NCBI GenBank assembly: GCA_012184525.1
Contig: WOFQ01000023.1
Span: 248,001-312,000, forward strand
DNA: 64,000 bases
Origin: Xenoacremonium recifei
Taxonomy: Eukaryota > Ascomycota > Sordariomycetes > Hypocreales > Nectriaceae
Direction of reading: 5' to 3'
The position numbers and the translations under genes were made by a program. The notes below the pieces were generated by a model. The model was not told the DNA's origin. It saw only the letters and a program-made list of their open reading frames with translations, and did no database searches. Below are positions 18,966 to 30,782 of this stretch, one piece after another (the stretch's first letter is position 1; every line of letters begins with the position of its first letter).

Positions 18966-21864
18966 TTACTTTGACTCCCCGTCGTTCATCACCAATAACC
19001 CAGCATTGACGCCTGAACGAGCGAATCTATCGCCCATCACGCCCACAGTACGCTGGAAGTCTCGCTCAAGACCAGACTCCCGTACCACCAGCCGCTCGAG
19101 GCACACGTGCCGGCGGCCGACCACGATGAGGTCGCCCACGTTCCTGTCGATCTTACCAACAGTCTCGCGAGCGAGCTCTACAGCGCGGTCAGGCAAGTTG
19201 CGAACCGAGCCCACGGCGACGTCGATAAACGTTACCCGGCCCTCAGGCGCAGACGAAGCAGACCTTCGGGTGCTCTTCAGGAGATCCAGGTCGCTAGCCG
19301 AGGGCTCCACGATGATCTCCTTAGTCTTGCTCTGGCCTGCAGCTGCGGCATAGATGCCGGAGGGGTCAAGATGCTCTGCGTCATACTCCTCGTCGTTGAA
19401 TGTCAGGTGGGCGATAGTGATTGAGACGTTGGGGTTGTGCGACAGCTGCAGCACGAAGAGCAGGGCAGTTTGGTCATCATGGCCCCCGATGAAAGGCATG
19501 AAGATATGCTGCTTCTGGACCACAGGGCTCTGGACGGCATAGTCCAACACGCTTTGCACCGAGATGCCCGTCAGAGAGCGGGCCAGCACGGGCCTCTTAG
19601 ACTTGCTGGGGTCGCTCGGAGTATGACTGATGTAGATACCAGTGGTGCAAGCGGCGCGTTGGAGCGTGTTCTGAGCGTACTCAATGTAGGACTTGTTGAA
19701 GAGGCGGTCCGAGATAGAGCTAACTTCTGATGGGATGTTGACGGTATTGTCCTCTGCGAGGGATCCATGGTTGCTCCACGGGATGAGCAGAAGATCCGAC
19801 TTGACCTCGGTTGCGCGTCGGACCATGGCATCAGCATATGCCGAAGTCGGGAGGACAGAGACATGGCCGGCGACTGCCACACCATTGAGGCGAGAGAAGG
19901 TCTTGAACGCAGAGAACACGGCATCGTTGTTAGCGAACTCGTCCACCTCCGCGGACTGCATGACTGACGAAGTTCGGTCAGTGAGCTCTACGAGACGCAT
20001 TCCGTGGACCTCAAGAGGGCGTTTGGCTCCAGGGCCAGTCACGACAGAGCTAGGGCCAGACTGCTCGTCCTTGGGTGCAGGTGACTTATCATCTTCGTCA
20101 TCCGAGGATGAAGGGCTATTGTCTCTCCTTGCATCACCAAGAAGAGCGACGATATTGAAGAGGCTAGAAAGGTTGTCGAGACGGAGATGTAGGACCAGGC
20201 GACGGGTCAGTGCCTTATCCATAGCTTGCTCCATCTTGTGGTCAGACGTCTGAGTCTCCGTAACAATGGGCGTTCCATCCCACTCGATCTCTCCTCGTCG
20301 AAACTTCTCAACCTTGATCTGGTACCAGGCAGGGTAGAGGAAGCGAGCGAGAGGTGTTGTAGCAACCGTGGTAACCTGAATGAAGTATTAGCATTTTATT
20401 TTCCACGCTGGACTGCGTGACATACCAGGGCCATCACAACGAAGATTGTGAAAGTGCGTTGAGATAGGATCCCAGCCTGAAGACCAATGTTCTATGGAAA
20501 ATAGTTAGTACAGAATCTAATCGACCTCCATCTTCAACACTTACAAGCACAATGAGTTCGACAAGACCCTTGCAACTCATCAAGGCACCAATGCTGAAGC
20601 TCTCACGCCAAAAGCACTTGGCGAATCGAGCCGCAAGCGTGCCGCCCAAAATCTTGCCGAAGAAGGCGCAAGCAATGACAGCCACGACATAGGCCCAGGT
20701 GATGCCGTTGTCCAGCAGACCAAGGTTAGTGCTGAGACCAGAGAGAGCAAAGTAGATTGGGACCAGCAACACGCTGATAATATCCTCAATCTTCTCCGTG
20801 AGCTTGATAGAGAAGCCTCCCTCATGAGGGCAGATTGCCCCAATAAGGAATGCTCCAAAAATCGGATGGACACCGATCATAGCTAGAGTGATCCATTAAC
20901 ATCCTGTGATAGACAACGACGATTCAGCTAAGCAGGACTTACCGGTGAACCACGAAGATACAAGTACAAGGAGAACTGTAAGACCGGTCATAGCCTGCGA
21001 AGGGCCATTGCGGATGCTGTCTGTGCGTCGCAAGAGCCAAAAGAAGGCTGGACGGACCGCAAACACCAAAAATAACACCCATGCCACAGCTGTTAGGAAG
21101 ACGTACAGCGCGGCTAACCCAGATGCATTGTTTACAAGAGCGACACTGAGGGCAAGGAGAACCCAACCCGTAACGTCGTTTCCGATACCAGCTGCGAGGA
21201 CGGTGACACCCACAGGCGTATCGAGGAGCTGGAGCTCAGACAGAATACGGCAAAGGACCGGGAAGGCCGTGATTGCCAACGCAGTCCCGATGAATAGAGC
21301 AAAGGTACCGAACGAGATGTCGCTCAGATCAGAATCGGCGCGGAACTGGTGGTACAAGCCGTACGCGACGGCCACACCCAGACCGAATGGTATGATCATG
21401 CTCGCGAGTCCAACGCTCAGCGCGACGCGCCAATTGGAACGAAACATGCGGATATCAACTTCGAGACCGACAAGGAATAGGAACATGAGCAGGCCGAGGT
21501 TTCCCGCAACGCTGAGCGCAGCCATCGATTCGGTGGGGAAGATCTTGTCCTGGAAGCCCGGAATGCGCATCATGACTGAGGGACCGAGGATGATGCCACC
21601 AATGACTTCGGCGATGACGCGAGGCTGGCCGAACTTCGAGAGCGGGTAATGGAGCAGACGGCAGAAAATGATGATGATGAGGGCCTGTCAAGAGTCATTA
21701 GTATCAGACGGTTCGCGATTGAGCAGATTCCGGGGACTCACCTGTATGATGAACAGGTTGATGGGGTTCTTGGGGTCATAGTGGACAGGACTGAGGCCCT
21801 CAATGATGCCGCCCTGGGGAGCAGCCGTGGCCTTCGCCGCAGCGGTAGAGGTTGCGGTAGCCAT
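18966..21864 (-). CDS. K+/H+ antiporter, CPA2 family
   Basis: Predicted to exchange K+ for H+ across an endomembrane (Golgi/endosome in yeast Kha1). Five exons (21864-21742, 21684-20943, 20882-20545, 20491-20426, 20375-18966) join in phase to 892 residues. The N-terminal half has about 12 membrane segments of the Na+/H+ exchanger fold, including VIAEVIGGIILGPS, FLFLVGLEVD, TALAITAFPVL, GIGNDVTGW (ND ion-binding pair) and FGAFLIGAICPH. The C-terminal ~450 residues are soluble, with an acidic Ser/Asp-rich linker (SPSSSDDEDDKS) and a regulatory part resembling the cytosolic domain of fungal Kha1 homologues. Length and exon pattern fit Pezizomycotina orthologues. It looks like a core gene rather than part of the accessory block. 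Confidence 0.93.
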
Positions 21865-24800
21865 GATTGACAATGCGCGCACAAGGCGAAAGGCTGCGAA
21901 GAGGCGTCGAAGCAGTCGCAAGGCTGAGCAAGCGGGGTATGCCCTCGCGCTGAAAGAAGGAGCACGGAGACTGCCCGCGACAACACGCAGGCTCGTCGGC
22001 GCGCAAAGGTCAACGAACAAGGAGAATAGAGGCGAGTGTCGCGACGCTTGAGCGAGAGAGAGAAACAAAGATCCACTGCCTCAGGGCCACGCGGAGTCTT
22101 AAGTCTGAAGGGAAACGGCGGCGATGATCAAGGTTTCTGCGGCGCTCTCAGTCGGGGTTAGCCCATCCCCATCAACCAAGACCAAGACCACGACAGCCAA
22201 GCAGGGTCCTTGGCGTTCCCCCGATCCTTCTGGTGGTCCCCGAGCGTCATCGCCTCCAGATAAGCTCCCACCTTGCGCGTCTAGACCGCAGCTAAGACAG
22301 CCAGGCGAGACCCTGGATCTCGGGGCCAATGCAACCAGCTCTCAACCCCTCCCTCACACTCGCCAGCGGGGTCAGGGGGACGGGGAGTTGAAGGCATTCG
22401 CCCACGTCCAACGAGGATAGTCCCGGGGAGACTGGAGGTCCACGAGACCATTGCTGGAGGGCCTCGAAAGCTCAGCTCGTCGCGAGGTGTGTCTGCTTTC
22501 CTTTGTGGTTGTGGAGCCTGACATCTGATCACGGCCCTCGTCACGCTGCCAGGATGTCGCCGGGGGGTGTGGAGAGCGCGGCCGGGATCGGCTCTTGTTT
22601 ACAGAGTACGAGCTCTGTTTGTCTGGGTCGCTTGAGCAAACGGTGACTGGGGCGCCGAGCTGCATCGCCTCCTGGGGTCTCTCTCCTTGGCCCGGACTTG
22701 GCTGATCGTGAAGGGTGGCCCGGTGAGCAGCGTGCAGCAAAGTCTAAACCAGTCAGCAAGCCAGATAATGCATCCATTGCAGCAACATGTCTCACCGACC
22801 TGCACGCCTTGTCCCCCCATCACACGCCATCGTGTGCATTCCCTGTGCGGTCAGGCTATGCTGTGCGGGGGAATGGTTCTGGCGCCAGCCACTCCAACAG
22901 GGAGTCCCCAGCATCTCATCCCTCGATGCAACAGGACCGTGCCACTAGCTTCGCATGTGATGGACCGGTGTGTCCCCCCTCATTTCTGTTTGGCTCGTTG
23001 TTTCAACTGGCAGGCGGCTCTCCATGGCGGCCCCTCGGGTGCCTCATGGTGGTTTGTTCGACGCTCGTCTGTGGTTGGTCCGACATCAATCTACCAAGTC
23101 GGAACAAGGGATAGGCGGACAACCACGATAGAATTCGGAGCGGGCGATGATGTTGAAGGTCTAGACCGTTGATTGCTTGCTGCAGCATGTGTTGGAGTGA
23201 GACACCAAGGCAGATGCAGATGCAGATGCAAGAAGCTCGAACACGTTGGCCCTCTTTTTCTGCCTCAGGACTCAGGATGACATTCTGTCAGTCAGCTGCC
23301 GTGGCAGGTTGCGCAATCGACGGGAGGGAAAGAGCCATCCAGTCGATTTCGGGTCCAAACCACCGGCATCGAGGGACAAGGCACAGGGAAAGTGCAAGCA
23401 CAACTTGAGCCTTCCCTTGCCTGGCCGACAAAGTCCTACGACAGCTTACAGTGGATGCAACGGACGTTACAGCGGCTGATACGGTGGGGGGGAAATATCC
23501 GTTTATTAACTAACGTCAACAGTCTTTTACGGTGACAGTGAAATCCTTCGTAGGAAATTAATTGAATGTACCGTTCATAAATGCTTGACTTACGCGAGTA
23601 TTAATTTGATTCCATTCAAGGTCGCTACCCGCGTAGAAAGTTGACCGTAACAGACGTCCCCAAGTGGGGGTTGAGTGAATCCTTCCGCAAAAAGCATTTC
23701 TAAAACATCGTGAGCAAGTTTGAACTCTCACAAGCACGTCCACGAAGATCCCCGGACCCCTAAAACTGTGGCATCTCTCTATTAATCCGACGATCATCGT
23801 CAAACTCGTATTCACTACTGTTGTGCTCTCGGCGAGTCCGTCCTCCTTCAATCGCTCCATTCACAAGTGCCCATACCCTACACCACCATTTCTGCAAATG
23901 GCGAAGTGTGTCGGTCGAGAACATCTCCGATGGGATACTCCTAGAGAGACTCTCACATCCAATCGTACGAGAACGTGCCGTGTTTTGTAGTAGTCACACA
24001 TGTGCTTTGTAAAAAGTTTGTGTTCTCTTCAGGGTCCAAGGGTCCTGTTTCTAAGATCAGATATCTGGTAGCACACCGAGTAGTTCCATACCCGTCCTTT
24101 AACACATCCATTGAGGTCTGGAACTCCAGCTGATATGCAGACCAACACCACAATCACACCTTCAATCAACGTGTTCTCGTCTCACCATCTCTTTAAGGGT
24201 CCCTTGAGTAGCACTGCCGTATCGCCGTTTTTCTTGGACCCTTGAGCAACCTCGTTGTGGGAGGACACGAAGGATCAAGCCACTCTGAGATTAGCAACTG
24301 GCCATTAGGAGCTCCCGGAAGCCATCCATTACGGAGGACAAGTCCCGAGTAGCGGCAACTTACGGAGAAGGGTCGAGAACGACTGTCGGTTGTATTCTAT
24401 GTGAAGAATGGTCTCAAATTAGCCATAGACAAGGCCCAGGGCGATCTCTCCACGTGCTGCTCTCCGATATCGTCTGATATAGCCACCATCTGGTTTCGCC
24501 TACCATTGCAAATGTTCTTCAATGTCCTAGAAATCTATGGCCGATCTTACCCAAGGCGAAACTCCGATGACGGGAGGACGGGACAGCGAAACACACATAT
24601 GTGACACTCTCGTTTACTTCCTATTGAGTAAACTGATGAATAATTATTGCTCTGCGAAGCAAACTGGGACGGCGGTATTTTTGGCACTGAAAAGCATAAT
24701 AAAAAGCCCGTTCTAGTTGGGTATGTTAGGTGCTGTTTTACCAGTAACTGTACTTGGCTTCGACGTTGTGTCTTTCTGTTGAACAAACTCCTTGATCCCC

Positions 24801-24900
24801 GGTGCTGGTTCTATCCATTCCCAGCTCCCCCAGAAATCCCCTTAACCGTGTCCCAATAAATCTGATGTAACGACCGTATTCCCCCCACAACAGTAATAGA
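21865..24900. other. 3-kb gene-poor region
   Basis: From 21865 to about 23300 the DNA is GC-rich and opens long frames on both strands, none of which has family similarity or consistent splicing; overlapping frames are expected by composition. It probably includes the antiporter's 5' UTR and promoter. A short GATGCA tandem (about 3.5 copies) lies at 23211-23230. From 23500 to 24900 the sequence is of average composition with CCCTTGAG-like words repeated near 24200-24245. No transposase, tRNA or rRNA was recognised. Confidence 0.45.
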
Positions 24901-26107
24901 TTAGTCTTCTGTTTCATCATGTTCATCTCCAGACAACAGAATCTCCCCTTCTGGCATACTCAGGCTCATGCTCAACGACTTCATCGTCTTCAAGTGTCGC
25001 TGAGCTCTCTTAATCAGCCTGGAACTCTTCGGTCCTGGAGAGTCATCCAACTGCTCCACGATCCCCTCGAGAGTCTGCTTCTCCTTGTTCCACGACTTCA
25101 CAAGCTTCTCGTGTGAAGAATCCACTGTGTTCTTTCGTGGTGTCCTCTTGACACTTTTCTGACGCGGTTCCTTCGGCTCTTTTGGGCGCCGGTACATTCG
25201 GTCCAGACCAGCGTTGTCCCATTCCTTGTGAAGTCGGCGTACATGGTCGCGTAGATTCCAAAGACGAGGGAAGCCTTTGCCAATGGCCGATCGCTCACAG
25301 CCTATCGCGGGGCAGAGGTAGGGTCTCTCGCCGTGACCGTGCATTCCGTGAGCTTCGCGTTCGTGGCGGAGGAGACATGCGATCGAGGAGAAGCGCGTGT
25401 TATCACAGACGTGGCAACTGTAGGGTTTGATGTGCGAGTCCAAGTATTTGCTGTGCTTATGGTCAGAGAAAAGAGATTGCTGGGTTTGGAATTGGACCTA
25501 CTCGTAAATGCACTTGAGTCTGTCGGGCGTGTGATCGCAGCCTTTCTGACCCTCCCAAGGACAATGGTAAAGACCGTCCATTCCAGGGAGTGCGTTTTTG
25601 TACAAGTCGTTCTTGCGAGCAGCCTCGTGCATTACTCGGATTGGCTCCTTACCTATTACGCGTTTTCTCGTTCTATAAAGGTTAGGTCGTAGCATGAGAT
25701 GATTAAGAGAATACTAACGAAGCATACTGAAGAAGGGTAGGGGAGACACCGTCGCCGGGAGCTTTGGGAAAGCTAGCAAAGCTGGGTAATTCGGATTTGT
25801 CGATGATGCGATCCAATGATGGAAGCGGGCAAGGCTCGATAGCCTTCTGATATGCCCAAGAAGCTAAGGTCAGGTCATCTAGCTCGACAGGATCTAAGCT
25901 TGTCGAACACGAAACAGGTGCTGCATCCGTCTCATAGCTTCTGCTAAGAGGCGAAGAGGCGTCGTAGACCGCAGAGTGATCGGGCTGAGGGAAGAAAATT
26001 GGTGAAGAAGAACATGTTGGCGTGAGAGGTTCGCGTTTGGTAATGTCTTGTGTCGGCTTGGGTTCCCATTCCTCCGTGTTCAGACGCAACCTTGGCGTCT
26101 CACTCAT
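24901..26107 (-). CDS. C2H2 zinc-finger protein
   Basis: Putative nuclear DNA-binding regulator. Exons 26107-25719, 25672-25502 and 25450-24901 join in phase (TC|GTTAGT..ATAG|A; GA|GTAGGT..ACAG|C) to 369 residues. The N-terminal 150 residues are acidic and Ser/Pro-rich. The finger region runs from about 160 to 265: an atypical Cys-rich unit with CPWEGQKGCDHTPDR and KYLDSHIKPY, a standard C2H2 finger (YSCHVCDNTRFSS..H..H) and a second with a long linker (LCPAIGCERS..HVRRLH). The KYLDSH..PY..C signature is typical of a fungal family whose fingers are interrupted this way. The C-terminus is basic then acidic. The start is uncertain; an in-frame ATG at 26167 would add 20 residues. No target is evident from context. 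Confidence 0.82.
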
Positions 26108-27249
26108 CTCAATCCCAACAGTGAAATTGAAGTGCGGGATACTGCACTGGCTGTGCTTAGCTTCCAATTGCTGGATTCAGCCTGGCACACTGAGAGCCTC
26201 GCAGGGCCAGACGTTGAGCATATGGACGCTGCCAGCGATCTATCAATCCTTGTAGACGAACCTACAAGTATGATATACAGGGCAAGTTTGAAATCGGGGA
26301 AATGGTGGACACAAAGCCTCCCCTACCGTTTCATGGAAACAGAAGAAAAATGAGGCTGAAGACATCGGTCCATGAGAGAGGATGCGGGGTAGGCAGCCTC
26401 ACTTTCAGCTGCAGGCAGCACGTGTTACGTCTTCCAATCAGAAGGCTTCGATAGAGTAGTCAGCTTCTAACAGGGATGACACGTATCGCAGCATGAAGAA
26501 ACCGCAAATGCGTTGGGATGGGGCATAGATTGCATCGAAAGTTGTTCATATGGCATATCGGCTCTTATATGCACACATATTAACAAGTTCGCAATAAGGT
26601 TACGGGTCTTTGGAAGTTTCTTACTTAGCCTTTGGAAGTCCCGCAGTTAGTGGGCCTGATCTCCAAGATGGACTCTGAGTGTATGGAAGAGTACGGCAGA
26701 CTTGATCCTGCCTGTCCTCATATGACAGAAGCCCGACATTCCCTATTATACCAATCCAAACAACTCGGCAGGTTCAATGCGAGTGACTGAGTCGCAGTCA
26801 ACAGCGCTTGGGCCCAAGATATGTCGTCAGATTAAGATGAGTGAAGCCATATCCTCACTGACGATAGCATGAACCTACTTGGGCGAATATTCATTTGAAT
26901 AATATTAGAGCCCCGCCAGAGATTGTTTGAAGAAGTCATGGGCAATTTAATTCTACATGCAGGGTTTCATTGCTGCTAATCTCATGTTCTCTAGGTGTAT
27001 TCAAACGGAAGTTATTCACAGACTTTCAAACGACGGCAGGTACGGCACAAACTTGACAAGAGAGCTGTTGCAGTCGTTGTGATGACTGCAAGTTCAAACG
27101 CGGTCTGCAGCGGGATTGCACTTGCCAACGTCTGGATACAAACAAGGCTTCGTTAGTAACCATTCCTTACAGCCCAAGTATCCAACTCCATCAACTACGT
27201 TCAATATCGCAGCGTTAACGAAGAAATTCCTTCCGTATCCAAATCCAAA
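26108..27249. other. Divergent intergenic region, 1.1 kb
   Basis: The region lies between the C2H2 gene start (-) and the small cytolysin-like gene start (+). No supported gene; frames are short. Stretches near 26560-26620 and 26890-26950 are AT-rich and may include promoter elements. Confidence 0.45.
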
Positions 27250-27784
27250 ATGACTACGCCTCTAAACTTTATGTCAGACTGGCTCGGATCGGAACCCTGG
27301 CAGTGCGAAATTTGCATTAACAATCGGTCGCCGTACAGGCTCACTCCATGCGGCAATGCAGTGACCAACGGTATTGTCGTCGCTCCGCCCAGAATCGTTG
27401 ATCGCCACAATCCGAATGGCAAAGGTGGGAGCATACGGGCTACCTCGGCGTGTCAGAGCCTGACTGGCACCGTAACCTACCGTACGCCAGTGCCAGGAAT
27501 CTTGGTGGGGATCAAGTTCCGAGTATTCCTTGATGGACAACTCAATTGGGCTGCGGTATGTATCCTGGAGATTGCGTGCGAGGGTATGTTCTGATCTCTC
27601 TTGGACTAGTTGTTCGCTGGAAGGGAAGAGGATGTCGCGCAAGACAACTTTGATACAGCCGCTCCACTAGGATGCACATGTTACATCCCGAGTGATAATA
27701 ATATGATAGCAGGAGCACTTAAAGTGAGTCGATAACTGACATGAGAGATTAAATACCCAGTTGAAGTTTTACGAGATTAGCTAA
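27250..27784 (+). CDS. Small beta-rich protein, possibly actinoporin/cytolysin-like
   Basis: Exons 27250-27555, 27610-27723 and 27761-27784 (GCG|GTATGT..CTAG|T; AAA|GTGAGT..CCAG|T) join in phase to 147 residues; the last exon is 24 nt. There is no signal peptide. The pattern is a compact beta-sandwich: a short INNRSPY strand, a conserved PP turn, a GKGGSIRATSACQSLTGTV stretch and a VGIKFRVFLDG strand near an NW pair. The order N-S..PP..G..A..G-V-x-Y..(I/V)x(F)xV..NW resembles actinoporin-like and related cytolysin folds found in some fungi, but similarity is faint and I would not assign pore-forming activity without a structure model. It could equally be an uncharacterised fungal lectin-like protein. 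The start ATG is in a good context (ccaaaATG). Confidence 0.6.
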
Positions 27785-28111
27785 CATGGATTTGTTAGCT
27801 ATCAATTGAAATAACCCAAGGTGCGAGACCGGTCGTTACAGTTACGGTCGTGAACATCGTATGATCAGAACAGAACCGGTCGCGACGTCAGTCTCTGGGT
27901 AGATCAATCTTGTTAGGGAGAGTGCCTTCACGAGAATTCGATCAAGGTTTCATTGTGAAGAATAGGAGAGGGAGCTGGGGGCGCAATTGAGTAACTCCTA
28001 CTTCAGAAAACCATCGACAACCACTTATTGGCAGTCTCAGTGAACGAAAGGATATTCTGGTGAATGCATTGACGTGTATTCTGTATCGTCTCTTGCTACA
28101 GCCTAGCGGGA
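27785..28111. other. Intergenic between convergent genes
   Basis: 327 bp between the 3' ends of the small beta-rich protein gene and the first Baeyer-Villiger monooxygenase. Nothing recognisable beyond probable 3' UTRs. Confidence 0.5.
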
Positions 28112-29722
28112 CTAGTATTTCAGAAACCCAGGGTAGTCTTCCTGCTTCTGCTTTTCTACCCACTCCAAATATGACCTCAGCCCACCAAAGTAGAAGTTTG
28201 TACTAGCTTTGCGCCCGGGGATGTTCTGACTAAAGATCCAGCTTGCACTTCGTGTGAAGAGAGAACCTTGGATCAGGCTGTCACACAAGTCCGCCCACCC
28301 TTGCTCCGCGTCATGAGATACCTCCATAATAGGGGCTCGCTTTTTCGAGTCCTTCGCTGAAAGGCTCTCGGCGTGTTCAATGAGTGAGACAATAAAGTTG
28401 GTTTCGCTCTCGATGACGGGAGGAAAGTTGGCGAACGGGCCCTGCGGCCCGGCAATGATGAACATGTTCGGGAACCCAGTGCATGCGATAGAACCATACG
28501 CCCTCAGTCCATCCTTCCAGTGCTGTTGCATAGTCTCTTCGTTCCGGCCAGTTATACATATTCTGGTGTAGCTTCCTTCGATAGCTTCGAACCCGGTCGC
28601 AAAAATGAGTACATCAAGTTCGTGAATTGTACCATCTGATAGCTTAATACCATTTGGAACTATCTCTTGAATTGGAGTGGCTTGGAGATCAACAATATCG
28701 ACGTTGGACCGGTTGAAAATCTGGTAGTATCCAGAGTCGCAAAGCGGCCGACGAGCATACAAGTCCTTAGGCTTCAAGATGCTTGCTTTACGCGGATCTT
28801 TCACGATCTCATCGATCTTTCCGCGAATGAAGTTGCAGGCCTCGATATTGGCGGCTTCGTTGGTGGTCAGGTCTCCGAATGCGCTGAACATGAAGCGGAA
28901 TCCGTTGCCCTTGTTCCAAACATTCTGGAATGCAGCATATCGCTCCTCTGGTGTCGCTTCCATAGTTTTCCGCGTGACCTCTGGGACGCCGAATCCGACG
29001 TTGGACTTCCAAACGTTATCCCATATCTCTTGATATCTTCCGTTTATATCTTCTCGATACCCATCGGCGACGGGACCTTGCCCGCTAGGGACAGAGTACT
29101 GAGGGTGTCGCTGGAAGGAAACCAATTGCCCGACCTCTGAGGCAATAGCAGTCATAACCTGTACGCCTGTTGAACCGTTGCCAATGATGCCGACTCTCTT
29201 CCCCTTGAGTGGTATTGTGTCGTCCCATTTCGCTGTGTGTAGAAGAGCCCCCTTAAAACTCTGCAACCCCGCAATGTCTGGGTAGTTGGCCTTGGATAGC
29301 AAGCCGAGAGAGTTGACCAAGTAACGGGCTGTGAAAGAGCCTCCGGTTGTGGTGATCCTCCATCGCTCAATAGAGTCGTCCCAGGTCGCTGTCTTCATCT
29401 CGCAGTTGAAAGTCATGAACTTGGCCAAGTCATGTTTCTCCACTATGTGCTCAAGATACTTGAGAATTTCTGGCTGATAAACGTAGTGATGTGTCCACGG
29501 ATAAGTTTGGAGATCTTCTTTGTCCCATGAGTAGCGATACAAGTAACTCTCTGTGTCGCTCATGGCCCCGGGGTATCGATTCCAATACCATGTCCCCCCC
29601 ACACCCCCAGCCATGTCTATACATTGGACATTGAGGCCGAGCTTCGTGAGACGGTAGGTGGCATAGATTCCTCCCACACCCGCGCCGACGATAAAGGCAT
29701 CGACGTTAGTGAGCTTGGTCAT
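28112..29722 (-). CDS. Baeyer-Villiger monooxygenase, cyclohexanone-monooxygenase type
   Basis: Flavoenzyme predicted to insert oxygen next to a ketone, giving an ester or lactone, using FAD and NADPH. Intronless, 536 residues from the ATG at 29722 (MTKLTNVDAF); in-frame codons upstream to 29830 do not resemble the family. The FAD Rossmann motif GAGVGG is at about 13-18, followed by GGVGGTWYWNRYPG. The BVMO fingerprint FKGALLHTAKWD is at 156-167, and the NADPH Rossmann motif GNGSTG at 181-186. The second fingerprint part, ATGFEA, lies downstream. These motifs separate true BVMOs from other flavin monooxygenases. It sits with a P450, a second BVMO, an aldehyde dehydrogenase and cupins, which suggests oxidation of a cyclic or terpenoid ketone. 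Substrate unknown. Confidence 0.93.
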   Translation of the reverse strand: MTKLTNVDAFIVGAGVGGIYATYRLTKLGLNVQCIDMAGGVGGTWYWNRYPGAMSDTESYLYRYSWDKEDLQTYPWTHHYVYQPEILKYLEHIVEKHDLAKFMTFNCEMKTATWDDSIERWRITTTGGSFTARYLVNSLGLLSKANYPDIAGLQSFKGALLHTAKWDDTIPLKGKRVGIIGNGSTGVQVMTAIASEVGQLVSFQRHPQYSVPSGQGPVADGYREDINGRYQEIWDNVWKSNVGFGVPEVTRKTMEATPEERYAAFQNVWNKGNGFRFMFSAFGDLTTNEAANIEACNFIRGKIDEIVKDPRKASILKPKDLYARRPLCDSGYYQIFNRSNVDIVDLQATPIQEIVPNGIKLSDGTIHELDVLIFATGFEAIEGSYTRICITGRNEETMQQHWKDGLRAYGSIACTGFPNMFIIAGPQGPFANFPPVIESETNFIVSLIEHAESLSAKDSKKRAPIMEVSHDAEQGWADLCDSLIQGSLFTRSASWIFSQNIPGRKASTNFYFGGLRSYLEWVEKQKQEDYPGFLKY

Positions 29723-30437
29723 ATTCACGGCAACAGCAATGTGAAGGAAGTTTAGTGGTGTATGAATATGGCGAAGGGCGAATGATCTACCTTGAAAGGG
29801 GAACGGGGGTTCATCAGGCAAAACTAACACTATATATGCCGTTACATCCAGCTGAAATCCGACAACCCGTCAAACAAATCTACTCGGACTCAATCTTCAT
29901 ATGGAAATAAGGCTAAGACGAGAAGGGGAGGGCGAGTCAAGACCTCGTGAGAGGGTGAACCCCGCAATCTTGGATGTACCTCATGATAAGACATAATGAG
30001 TCCGCCTGCTTCAAGATTATTATCCTTACCACTGGACTTCGGTCCCCGCGGGTACCATTGCTGGAGTAAGACTGTCGCATCGCATGTGAGTCTCTGGATG
30101 AGAGACTAGAACTATCCAGGTTAGGTATGTGGATGATAAGTGGAAGACGGACGCAGTAGCAGATTTCCTATTTGGGAGTCGAAGCGAGATGCCCCAGCTT
30201 TTCTCGCAACTATGATGTTGTCGAACTCTAGAATCAAAGGGGCAGAGAGGAGAAGAGCGACTCGATTTTATCACGAGAAATAACGTGAGAAATAGTTTTC
30301 TTCGCAGATTCTAGTTTCCTATCTAGAATTTCCGAACAGTGAAAGGTTTTCCTTGTCCATCTCTTGCACGGTATACAGTTATTTATCACAAGTGAAGAAC
30401 AAACATATCTTCCACATCTCAAGTATTGATTCGGTAC
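29723..30437. promoter_or_regulatory. BVMO-1 promoter region
   Basis: 715 bp upstream of the BVMO start and downstream of the small cupin gene. It contains the palindrome CCCGCGGG at 30045-30052, which has the CGG/CCG half-sites that Zn2Cys6 regulators bind, but a single 8-bp palindrome is weak evidence. No gene is supported. Confidence 0.4.
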
Positions 30438-30782
30438 CTAAACAAGCGTGACTTTCTCTCCATCTGTGGAAATGAATATGGCAACATTATAGAAGTCATC
30501 GCTGAACTCAAAGTTGACCTTGGTTCCCCGGGTGAAGTATACAACATCGCCCTTCTTCGCTGTGAAGTTCTTTCCACCCTCCACATCACACTTGATCCAA
30601 CCCTCAGTCACAAAGAAAAACTCATCGCAAGGATAAACGAGCGTCGCCTTGCCCTCCTCGTGGGCAGCACCGGCAACGATCTTTCCATCGGCGGAGCGGA
30701 AGGCCACCGACTTCTTGCCGTTATACTCGGGAAAGGGAACCCACTCGAAAGAGTCCCAGGCACCGTGAACAACTCCAGACAT
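30438..30782 (-). CDS. Small single-domain cupin protein
   Basis: A single-exon 114-residue cupin. The two cupin halves are visible: PCDEFFFVTEGWIKCDV, then GGKNFTAKKGDVVYFTRGT. Metal-binding His residues of motif 1 are replaced (C-D-E-F), as in the EutQ-like and DUF861-type cupins, so catalysis is doubtful and ligand binding or isomerisation is possible. The gene shares a 685-bp upstream region with the divergent P450, so it is likely co-regulated with the oxidative genes around it. Small cupins of this kind often accompany monooxygenase and hydrolase genes in fungal clusters; a specific role cannot be assigned. Confidence 0.85.
   Translation of the reverse strand: MSGVVHGAWDSFEWVPFPEYNGKKSVAFRSADGKIVAGAAHEEGKATLVYPCDEFFFVTEGWIKCDVEGGKNFTAKKGDVVYFTRGTKVNFEFSDDFYNVAIFISTDGEKVTLV

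Noticed and set aside
22687..23172. 161-codon + frame in the GC-rich gap
   Set aside because: It overlaps other long frames on both strands, is Cys/Pro/Ser-biased, and has no splice partner or family.
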